Shown here: positions 1 through 4,800 of the stretch, one piece after another
How the letters are laid out: every line of letters begins with the position of its first letter
Numbering within the stretch: the stretch's first letter is position 1
Assembly: GCA_016201085.1 (NCBI GenBank)
Contig: JACQDO010000326.1
Coordinates: 1 to 5,034 of the forward strand
DNA from: Hyphomicrobiales bacterium
Lineage (GTDB): Bacteria; Pseudomonadota; Alphaproteobacteria; Rhizobiales; Xanthobacteraceae
Direction of reading: 5' to 3'
Length of the DNA stretch: 5,034 nucleotides
The notes under the pieces: model-generated
What the model was told of the DNA's origin: nothing
The model's database searches: none
What the model saw: the letters and a program-made list of their open reading frames with translations, nothing else
Translations under genes and position numbers: made by a program

Positions 1-266
1 ATGGCACGCTTGCCATGATCCATGGTGGAGGCGAAGTGATAGGGCGCGTCGAGATGGGTGGTGCAGTGGGTCGACAACCTGATCCATTCGATCGCCCAGC
101 CCTCGCGATCGGGCAGCTCGTCCACGGTCATGCCGGGAAAGAACTTCACCACTTCCGGTGCGGTCTGCCGGTGATCGTGATATTCGATTGTCGGGCCGTA
201 GCCCGGCGGATCGGCGGCCACGCCGTTTTCCAGCGGCACCGAGATGTCGACGATTTTACGCGGCAT
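1..266 (-). CDS. Cyclase family protein (kynurenine formamidase / isatin hydrolase-like), N-terminal part
   Basis: The reading frame starts at ATG 266-264 and runs off the left edge, giving 88 residues (MPRKIVDISVPLENG...). It carries the metal-binding signature of the cyclase family (PF04199): His67, His71, Asp73 and His77 in HCTTHLDAPYHF, matching the pattern HxGTHxDxPxH except that the usual Gly is Thr69. Known members are metal (Zn or Mn) hydrolases of about 210-280 residues that open amide or lactam bonds, for example N-formylkynurenine or isatin; this piece is roughly the first third. The DISxPL opening is also typical. An AAGGGG Shine-Dalgarno at 275-280 lies 8 bases before the ATG and supports this start. 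The gene is divergent from the DUF1330 gene and shares a 108-bp upstream region with it. The family call is firm; the substrate is unknown, and the missing two thirds hold the other active-site residues. Confidence 0.88.
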   Translation of the reverse strand, partial: MPRKIVDISVPLENGVAADPPGYGPTIEYHDHRQTAPEVVKFFPGMTVDELPDREGWAIEWIRLSTHCTTHLDAPYHFASTMDHGKRA

Positions 267-282
267 TGCTGACACCCCTTGT

Positions 283-295
283 CATGCCCGGCATG
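283..295. promoter_or_regulatory. Perfect 13-bp palindrome in the divergent intergenic region (candidate operator)
   Basis: CATGCC-C-GGCATG is a perfect inverted repeat (6-bp arms, 1-base centre) between the divergent cyclase and DUF1330 genes. It ends 17 bases upstream of the cyclase start codon and just before its Shine-Dalgarno, so a bound protein there could block cyclase expression. The regulator and any binding are inference. Confidence 0.35.
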
Positions 296-308
296 CGTCC
301 GCTCCTGC

Positions 309-323
309 GCACAAGCCTTGTGC
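309..323. promoter_or_regulatory. Perfect 15-bp palindrome in the divergent intergenic region (candidate operator)
   Basis: GCACAAG-C-CTTGTGC is a perfect inverted repeat (7-bp arms, 1-base centre) near the middle of the 108-bp divergent spacer. Its centre is 27 bp from that of the 283-295 palindrome. Its right half overlaps the possible -35 box (318-323) of the rightward promoter, the usual position for a repressor site. The cognate regulator is not in the window. Confidence 0.42.
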
Positions 324-346
324 CAAGCATCCCGGTCTTGGATATT
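318..346 (+). promoter_or_regulatory. Possible sigma-70-type promoter for the DUF1330 gene
   Basis: TTGTGC (318-323) and GATATT (341-346) are separated by 17 bases. They match 3 of 6 and 4 of 6 consensus positions. Transcription would begin near 353, about 22 bases before the ATG at 375 and ahead of its Shine-Dalgarno. The match is weak; the position and the overlapping palindrome are the main support. Confidence 0.3.
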
Positions 347-362
347 GCTTAGCATCAAAGTC

Positions 363-368
363 GAGGAG
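363..368 (+). promoter_or_regulatory. Shine-Dalgarno site that fixes the DUF1330 start
   Basis: GAGGAG lies 6 bases before the ATG at 375. The same frame is open back to 279, but that upstream extension reads as unconserved Cys/Arg-rich sequence with no comparable site. The start at 375 is therefore preferred. Confidence 0.75.
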
Positions 369-374
369 ACAAAC

Positions 375-665
375 ATGCCGGCCTATTGGGTTGCACGTTC
401 CAAGATCAACGACCCCGTCGAGTATAAGAAATACACCGACCAGATTCCGGGCATTCTCGCCAAGTTCGGCGGCAAGGTGCTGGCGCGCGGCGGGCGCTTT
501 CAGATCATGGAAGGCCCGGACAAATTCCATCGTTTTGTGGTGATCGAATTTCCGACCTTCGAGCAGGGTGTCGCCTGCTTCACCTCGCCGGAATATGACC
601 GCGCGGCGGCGTTCCGGCGTAGCGGCGCCGGCGAGGTCGAAACCATCATGGTCGAGGGGGTCTGA
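375..665 (+). CDS. DUF1330 domain-containing protein
   Basis: This is a 96-residue protein, the normal length for a DUF1330 protein (PF07045; dimeric alpha/beta-barrel fold). It shows the family landmarks: the MPAYW opening, the DPVEYKKYTDQIP segment (residues 13-25), GGKVLARGG near residues 32-40, the VVIEFP strand (about 55-60), the SPEYDRAA segment (about 71-78) and an acidic C-terminal VETIMVEGV. There is no signal peptide or membrane segment, so it is probably cytosolic. The biochemical role of the family is not established; members often sit beside catabolic genes. It is divergent from the cyclase gene and upstream of the binding-protein gene on the same strand, with 212 bases between, so cotranscription with the latter is possible but not shown. 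The family call is strong and function is unassigned. Confidence 0.88.
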   Translation: MPAYWVARSKINDPVEYKKYTDQIPGILAKFGGKVLARGGRFQIMEGPDKFHRFVVIEFPTFEQGVACFTSPEYDRAAAFRRSGAGEVETIMVEGV

Positions 666-810
666 TCGGCCCACCTTGCGGTGCAAACTCACAGCGCCCT
701 GGCGGATGTGGGCCAATTGCGCGCTCCGCCGTCGACAATTTGCGCTGCGGCCCACCGGCCGCGGCTGTTATTATGCCTGATTTTATAGCAGTTTTTGGCC
801 TTACGGCGAA

Positions 811-839
811 TTGGCCCTTGCACTCCCCACGGGCATTAT
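811..839 (+). promoter_or_regulatory. Possible sigma-70-type promoter for the solute-binding-protein gene
   Basis: TTGGCC (811-816) and CATTAT (834-839) are 17 bases apart, each matching 4 of 6 consensus positions. Transcription would start near 846 and leave a leader of about 32 bases with the Shine-Dalgarno. This is the best-spaced pair in the region; a second possible -10 box (TATTAT, 769-774) lacks a good -35. Confidence 0.35.
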
Positions 840-865
840 TACGATACCGAAAAATAAAACGAGTC

Positions 866-873
866 AGGGAGGA
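866..873 (+). promoter_or_regulatory. Strong Shine-Dalgarno site that fixes the start of the binding-protein gene
   Basis: AGGGAGGA lies 4 bases before ATG 878. The frame stays open upstream to 740, but only the start at 878 places a signal peptide at the N-terminus. Confidence 0.8.
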
Positions 874-877
874 CATC

Positions 878-2152
878 ATGATACCTAAACAGAGGATACG
901 TGTGCGTGCCTTGGTCGCGGGGGCGGTCGTTGCCCTGGCGGCCGGCGCGATGGTTGCGACAAACGCCACCGCGCAGAACAAGGAGCCGATCAAGATCGGC
1001 TTCAGCATGGCGCAGACCGGCCCGCTCGGGCCGAACGGCCAGCAGGCGCTGCTCGGCATGAAGATCTGGGAAGAAGAGACCAACGCCAAGGGCGGTCTGC
1101 TCGGGCGTCCGGTGCAACTGGTCTATTACGACGATCAGTCGAACCCCTCGACCATTCCGGGCATCTACACCAAGCTGCTCGACGTCGACAAAGTCGATCT
1201 GGTGCTGGGCGGCTATGCCACCAACATGGTGGCGCCGGCCATGCCGATCGTCATTCAGAAGAAGAAGACCTTCATCAGCCTGTTCGCGCTCGATGTGAAC
1301 CACGAGTTCAAATATCCGAAATATTTCGCCGTGCTGCCGACCGGACCGAAGACTAAGCCTTCGTTCACCGAGGGCTTCTACCAGATCGCGATGCAGCAAA
1401 ATCCGAAGCCGACGACGGTCGCATTGACCTTCGAGGACGGGGAATTCTCGCAGAACGCTTGCGAGGGCGCGCGCGAGAACGCCAAAACCTTCGGAATGAA
1501 GATCGTCTACGACAAGAGCTTCCCATTCAACACGCCGGATCTATCGCCGGTCGTGCGCGCGCTGCAAGCCGCCAATGCCGATATCGTGGTGGTGTGTTCC
1601 TATCCGCTCAGCTCGGTCAACATGGTCCAGGCGGTCAACGAAGCGAACTACAAGCCGAAAATGCTCGGCGGCGCCATGGTCGGCCTGCAGGCCACCGTGT
1701 TCAAGAACAAGCTCGGCTCGAAGCTCAACGGCATCATCAATTATGAGACCTGGGTGCCGACCGACAAAATGATGGCGCCGGCCGCGGCCTTCTTCAAGAA
1801 GTACCAGGAGCGCGCTGGCGCCGCGAAAGTCGATCCGCTCGGCTATTATCTCGGCGGCTGGGGCTACGCCTATATCAGCGTGCTGGGCAACGCGATCGCC
1901 GGCGCCAAGAGCATCGACGACGACAAGATCGCCGACTATCTGCGCAAACACACCCACAAGACCATCATGGGTGACTGGGCCTACGGCGCGAACGGCGAGT
2001 GGACCAAGTCCGGCATGATGCAGGTGCAGTACCACGGCATCAAGGACGGCGCCGGTCTGGAGACTTGGCGGGGCATGAGCTACCAGAACGTGCTCACCCC
2101 CGCTTCGTTGGCCACCGGCAAGGTGATCTATCCGTACGAGAAGGCGAAGTGA
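878..2152 (+). CDS. ABC transporter substrate-binding protein, branched-chain amino acid/amide (HAAT) type
   Basis: The 424-residue precursor begins with a Sec signal peptide: basic MIPKQRIRVR, a hydrophobic Ala/Val/Gly core (11-27), and an Ala-Thr-Ala signal peptidase I site after about residue 32. There is no lipobox Cys, so the mature protein of about 392 residues should be free in the periplasm. It fits the type-1 periplasmic binding fold (Peripla_BP_6, LivJ/LivK-like): IKIGFSMAQTGPL at 38-50, GMKIWEEE then GGLLGRPVQLVYYDD with SNPS, and VDLVLGGYAT following. The family binds branched-chain amino acids, amides, urea, or aromatic and short organic acids; nothing here fixes the ligand. The mature part has Cys195 and Cys240, which could form a disulfide. 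It ends in TGA just before a strong terminator and converges on livHMGF, whose missing extracytoplasmic component it probably supplies. Another binding protein may lie beyond the right edge. Confidence 0.93.
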   Translation: MIPKQRIRVRALVAGAVVALAAGAMVATNATAQNKEPIKIGFSMAQTGPLGPNGQQALLGMKIWEEETNAKGGLLGRPVQLVYYDDQSNPSTIPGIYTKLLDVDKVDLVLGGYATNMVAPAMPIVIQKKKTFISLFALDVNHEFKYPKYFAVLPTGPKTKPSFTEGFYQIAMQQNPKPTTVALTFEDGEFSQNACEGARENAKTFGMKIVYDKSFPFNTPDLSPVVRALQAANADIVVVCSYPLSSVNMVQAVNEANYKPKMLGGAMVGLQATVFKNKLGSKLNGIINYETWVPTDKMMAPAAAFFKKYQERAGAAKVDPLGYYLGGWGYAYISVLGNAIAGAKSIDDDKIADYLRKHTHKTIMGDWAYGANGEWTKSGMMQVQYHGIKDGAGLETWRGMSYQNVLTPASLATGKVIYPYEKAK

Positions 2153-2184
2153 GCTGACGCTCGCTCGCTGCGGCAATAAAAGAC

Positions 2185-2215
2185 GGCGCGGGAGCGTTTC
2201 CCGCGCCAATTTTTT
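2185..2215 (+). terminator. Intrinsic terminator of the binding-protein gene
   Basis: GGCGCGGGA (2185-2193) pairs perfectly with TCCCGCGCC (2199-2207) around a 5-base loop, followed by AA and six T (2210-2215). It lies 32 bases after the stop codon. Read from the other strand the same hairpin is followed by GTCTTTTATT, a weaker T-run, so it may also stop livF transcripts as a bidirectional terminator. Confidence 0.9.
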
Positions 2216-2323
2216 CCGTCATCCTGAGGTGCGCGCTCTTGCGCGCCTCGAAGGATGACGGGCATTGAGTCACGGGCCGTCGCCCTTCGAGGGCCGCCTT
2301 CGGCGGCCACCTCAGGGTAACGG
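2216..2323. repeat. Pair of inverted REP-like hairpin units (BIME-like dispersed repeat)
   Basis: Unit 1 (2216-2261, 46 bases) and unit 2 (2277-2323, 47 bases, opposite orientation) are separated by 15 bases. Read in the same sense both start CCGT-(2-3 variable)-CCTGAGGTG and continue, after a central stem-loop, with CCTCGAAGG-NN-GACGG. They match at 28 of 32 flanking positions. Each unit folds alone. Unit 1 has a 10-bp outer stem (CCGTCATCCT with AGGATGACGG) and an inner stem CGCGC/GCGCG. Unit 2 has an inner stem GGCCGCC/GGCGGCC with a short TTC loop. The pair also forms one large imperfect palindrome. It begins directly after the terminator T-run and ends 5 bases before the livF stop codon. 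The core resembles a dispersed intergenic repeat I recall from Bradyrhizobium and relatives; copy number here cannot be checked. Confidence 0.82.
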
Positions 2324-2328
2324 ATAAC

Positions 2329-3060
2329 TCACATCCCCAGATAAAACTGGCGGATCAAGTCGTTGTTGTTGAGCTCGTCGGCCGAGCGGCCCTCGAAGGC
2401 GATCTTGCCGTGCACGATCACATAGCCGCGGTCGGCGATGCGGATCGCCTGCGTGAAGTTCTGCTCCGCCATCAGCACGGTGAGCTGATAGTGGTCCTTG
2501 AGCTGCTTGATGGCGTCGATGGTGCGGGCGACCAGCAGCGGCGCCAGCCCCACCGAGGGTTCGTCCACCAGCAAGATGCGCGGCGCCAGCATCAGCGCGC
2601 GCGCCAGCGCCAACATCTGCTGCTCGCCGCCGCTCATGCTGCCGGCGAGCTGCTTCAGCCGCTCGGCCAGGCGCGGAAACGCCTCGCAGCAGAAGTCGAA
2701 ATTGGTCTTGATCTGCGCGCGCGCCTTGGGGCGGAAGGCGCCGAGCAACAGGTTTTCCTCCACCGTCAGGCGCGGGAACAGGCGGCGGCCTTCCGGCACC
2801 AGCGCGATGCCGAGATCGACGATATCCTCGGTTTTCATTCCGACGAGATTGTGCTTCTCGCCGTCGATTTCCGCGACGATGCTGCCGGCGACGGGCTTGA
2901 CGATACCCATCACGCATTTCATCAGCGTGCTCTTGCCGTTGCCGTTGGTGCCGAGCAGGGCGACGGTTTCGCCGGCCTGTACGTTGATCGAGACGTCCTC
3001 GATCACCCGCACCGCGCCATAGGCAGCGTGAACTTTCTCGATGGTGATGCTACTGGCCAA
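2329..3060 (-). CDS. livF: Branched-chain amino acid-type ABC transporter ATP-binding protein LivF
   Basis: This 243-residue protein has the usual LivF length (about 230-245) and is one of two cytoplasmic ATPases that power the LivHM permease. It has Walker A GTNGNGKST (37-45), the LivF-typical PEGRRLF at 89-95 with Glu90 where most ABC ATPases have the Q-loop Gln, an intact ABC signature MSGGEQQ (142-148), Walker B ILLVDEP (162-168, catalytic Glu167), and AEQN at 198-201 with Gln200 in place of the H-switch His. The Glu and Gln substitutions are also found in E. coli LivF as I recall it, so they mark the family rather than damage. The start is TTG at 3060-3058: an in-frame stop lies four codons upstream, no ATG or GTG intervenes, and GAGGG sits 6 bases before the TTG. 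It overlaps the end of livG by 11 bases and is the last gene of the operon. Confidence 0.95.
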   Translation of the reverse strand: MASSITIEKVHAAYGAVRVIEDVSINVQAGETVALLGTNGNGKSTLMKCVMGIVKPVAGSIVAEIDGEKHNLVGMKTEDIVDLGIALVPEGRRLFPRLTVEENLLLGAFRPKARAQIKTNFDFCCEAFPRLAERLKQLAGSMSGGEQQMLALARALMLAPRILLVDEPSVGLAPLLVARTIDAIKQLKDHYQLTVLMAEQNFTQAIRIADRGYVIVHGKIAFEGRSADELNNNDLIRQFYLGM

Positions 3061-3784
3061 GATACGCCCTCACCACTTCGGGGTCGCGCACCACGTCTTC
3101 CGGCTTGCCGTCGGCGACCTTCTTGCCGGACACCAGAACGGCCAGGCGCTGCGAGAACCGCATCACCGCGCTCATGATGTGCTCGATCAGAATGATCGTG
3201 ATGCCGGCTTCGTTCAGCCGCAGCAGCAGCGCCAGGATGTCGTCGATTTCCGAATGCGACAGTCCGGCCATGGATTCGTCGGCGATCAGCAGCTTGGGCT
3301 CCGCCGCCATGGCGCGCGCCAGTTCGAGCTTGCGCATCTCGACCTGCGTGAGGTCGCGCGGCAGTTGCTTGGCCTTGTTGGCGAGCCCCACCATCTCCAG
3401 CAGCTCGTGGCAGCGCGCATTGAGGTCGCCGTGCGAGCGCAGCGGTCCGATACGCGCGTGCACGGTGTAAAGCAGCGGAATCCGCAGATTGTCGGTGAGC
3501 GACAGGCTGTGGAACGGACGCGGCAGTTGGAAGCTGCGGGCAATGCCGCGATGGGTACGCTCGTGCGCGGCCAGGCCGTCGACAAGCTGGCCGTCGAAGC
3601 TGACGCTGCCGCTCTCGTTCTGCAGCGTGCCGCAAATGCAGTTGACCAGCGTGCTCTTGCCGGAACCGTTCGGGCCGATCAGGCCGAGCCGTTCGCCCGG
3701 TTGCACTTCGAGATTGATGCCATCGAGCGCAATGAAGCCGCCGAAGCGTTTGGTGACGTTGTCGGCGTGGAGGAGCGCGCTCAT
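3050..3784 (-). CDS. livG: Branched-chain amino acid-type ABC transporter ATP-binding protein LivG
   Basis: This 244-residue protein is the partner ATPase of LivF. It has Walker A GPNGSGKST (37-45), Q-loop Gln86 in RSFQLPRPF, Walker B LLIADES (165-171, catalytic Glu170, Ser instead of the usual Pro), and H-switch His202 in IEH. It ends with the C-terminal Liv/BCA-type tail (DGKPEDVVRDPEVVRAYLG, PF12399). The ABC signature is degenerate: residues 145-149 read LTQVE where LSGGQ, or LAYGQ/LSYGQ in typical LivG, is expected; the following RKLELARAMA is normal. I recall similar HVEMRKLE-type sequences in other alphaproteobacterial Liv clusters, so this is probably a clade trait, not a mutation. 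The start ATG 3784 overlaps the livM stop (ATGA) and has GGAGGA 5 bases or so upstream. The frame is open upstream to 4729, but that part is a shadow of livM. Confidence 0.95.
   Translation of the reverse strand: MSALLHADNVTKRFGGFIALDGINLEVQPGERLGLIGPNGSGKSTLVNCICGTLQNESGSVSFDGQLVDGLAAHERTHRGIARSFQLPRPFHSLSLTDNLRIPLLYTVHARIGPLRSHGDLNARCHELLEMVGLANKAKQLPRDLTQVEMRKLELARAMAAEPKLLIADESMAGLSHSEIDDILALLLRLNEAGITIILIEHIMSAVMRFSQRLAVLVSGKKVADGKPEDVVRDPEVVRAYLGQ
3067..3071 (-). promoter_or_regulatory. Shine-Dalgarno site supporting the TTG start of livF
   Basis: GAGGG on the minus strand lies within the last codons of livG, 6 bases before TTG 3060. With the TGA at 3070-3072 in the livF frame it makes TTG the only standard start that keeps the N-terminal strand before the Walker A motif. 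Confidence 0.7.
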
Positions 3785-4800
3785 GGCTTCCTCCAGGCGC
3801 GCCGCCAGCCCTGCACCAGCCCGATCAGGCCGTTGGGCGCGATGATCACGAAGGCGACCAGCATCAGGCCGACGATCAGCAGGTTGACCTCCGAGGAGAT
3901 GCTGACGGTGGCATACTGCTGGGCGGAGCCGAGCAGAATCGCGCCGACCAGCGGGCCGACCCAGCTGGTGGTGCCGCCGATCATCGGCATGGCGATCGAA
4001 TTGACCGCGTATTCGAGGCCGAAGGCCGACGACGGCTGCAGATAGCCGATGTAGTAGGGGAAGGGCGCGCCGGCCATGCCCATGAGCGCGCCTGAGATCG
4101 TGGTGGCGATCAGCTTCACGCGCAAAGTCGGCACGCCGCAGGCCTCGGCCGCCAATTCGTCGTCGCGGATGGTGGCGAACCCGAAGCCGAGCTGCGAGCG
4201 CTCGATGGCGCGCGCGGCCACCAGCGAAAATATCGCCAGCAGCAGCATCAGCCCGAACAGATATTCGATGTAGTTGATCGTGACGCCGGCGAATTCGATG
4301 CTTTCCGGCCGGATGATGTAGGCGCCGCGCGAACCGCCGACATATTCCCAGTTCACCACCAGCGTCTGCAGCACGACCGCGAGCGCCAGCGTGGCGATGG
4401 CGAAGAACGAGCCGCGCAGCCGCAACGTCAGATAGCCCATGCCGAAGCCGGCGATGCCGGACACGATGGCGCCGAACACGATCAGGACCGGAACCGACAA
4501 TGGGAAAACGCCGTGCAGAAAAGCGGCAAATCCGCCGGAAAACCAATGGTCGATCAACGTATCGAATTTGTGCAGCGCGACCGAGCTGTAGGCGCCCATG
4601 GCGAAAAAGGCGGCCGAGCCGAAATTCACGTAGCCGCAATAGCCGCCGAGGATGTTCCAGGCGGTCGCCAACACGATGAATTGCAGGATCGTGTAGCTGG
4701 CGAAGAACAGATAATCGACTTTGTACCAATGCGCGAAGGCCATCACCGCCGCGCCGACCACAAACGTTATCAGGGAAAATTTGGTCGTGTTCACGCGCAT
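3781..4800 (-). CDS. livM: Branched-chain amino acid-type ABC transporter permease LivM
   Basis: This 339-residue inner-membrane permease of the BPD_transp_2 family (PF02653) pairs with LivH to form the channel. Hydrophobic segments fall near residues 10-24, 30-51, 57-76, 102-123, 131-150, 176-196, 228-252, 265-292 and 305-327. LivM landmarks are WNILGGYCGYVNFGSAAFF (48-66), LRLRGSFFAIATLALA (126-141), the cytoplasmic coupling segment IRDDELAAEACGVP (211-224) that contacts the ATPases, and the final PNGLIGL (322-328). The start is taken as ATG 4800, which shares one base with the livH stop (TGATG). A GTG immediately before it (4803) would add one residue and give a GTGA overlap. Neither has a good Shine-Dalgarno at normal spacing, so translation is probably coupled to livH. 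Its own stop overlaps livG by 4 bases. Confidence 0.95.
   Translation of the reverse strand: MRVNTTKFSLITFVVGAAVMAFAHWYKVDYLFFASYTILQFIVLATAWNILGGYCGYVNFGSAAFFAMGAYSSVALHKFDTLIDHWFSGGFAAFLHGVFPLSVPVLIVFGAIVSGIAGFGMGYLTLRLRGSFFAIATLALAVVLQTLVVNWEYVGGSRGAYIIRPESIEFAGVTINYIEYLFGLMLLLAIFSLVAARAIERSQLGFGFATIRDDELAAEACGVPTLRVKLIATTISGALMGMAGAPFPYYIGYLQPSSAFGLEYAVNSIAMPMIGGTTSWVGPLVGAILLGSAQQYATVSISSEVNLLIVGLMLVAFVIIAPNGLIGLVQGWRRAWRKP
3789..3794 (-). promoter_or_regulatory. Strong Shine-Dalgarno site deciding the livG start
   Basis: GGAGGA on the minus strand, inside the 3' end of livM, precedes ATG 3784. It settles the choice between this ATG and the much longer open frame running upstream through livM. 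Confidence 0.75.

Larger units (their letters stand above)
666..877 (+). other. Upstream region of the solute-binding-protein gene, no gene seen
   Basis: No convincing coding sequence is seen in these 212 bases. A 9-mer, CGGCCCACC, is repeated directly at 667-675 and 748-756. GGCCCAC (668-674) can pair with GTGGGCC (708-714) across a 33-base loop, but no T-run follows, so this is not an intrinsic terminator for the DUF1330 gene. The right half (from about 768) turns AT-richer, as expected for promoter DNA, and includes TATTAT at 769-774, which has no good -35 partner. Confidence 0.5.

Noticed and set aside
311..325. Sigma-54-like element on the minus strand pointing at the cyclase gene (TGGCAC-N5-TTGT).
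   Set aside because: The -24 part matches, but the nearly invariant C of the -12 GC is T here, and the element coincides with the 15-bp palindrome, which explains the sequence as well.
668..714. GGCCCAC/GTGGGCC hairpin after the DUF1330 stop as a terminator.
   Set aside because: The loop is 33 bases and no T-run follows; rho-dependent ending or read-through is as likely.
282..755. Open frame of 157 codons on the minus strand opposite the DUF1330 gene.
   Set aside because: No family resemblance, and it runs antisense to DUF1330 and across the divergent promoter region.
710..817. 9-bp inverted repeat GGGCCAATT (710-718) / AATTGGCCC (809-817) flanking the binding-protein promoter region.
   Set aside because: The arms are 90 bases apart with no supporting structure, and a 9-base match in about 200 bases of this composition could arise by chance.
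811..823. TTGGCCCTTGCAC upstream of the binding-protein gene as a sigma-54 promoter.
   Set aside because: The GG and GC are only 5 bases apart instead of the required 10.
1541..2209. Open frame of 222 codons on the minus strand opposite the solute-binding-protein gene.
   Set aside because: Low-complexity His/Val/Arg-rich translation lacking any family features, fully antisense to a well-supported gene.
3041..4045. Long open frame on the plus strand (about 334 codons) opposite livG and livM.
   Set aside because: It is the antisense shadow of GC-rich coding sequence; its translation is His/Gln/Arg-rich with no recognisable domain, while the minus strand encodes complete, conserved transporter genes.
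3785..4729. Upstream extension of the livG frame that would give a 559-residue fusion protein.
   Set aside because: The extra 315 residues are Arg-rich out-of-frame translation of livM; the true livG start has a strong Shine-Dalgarno and the usual ATGA overlap.
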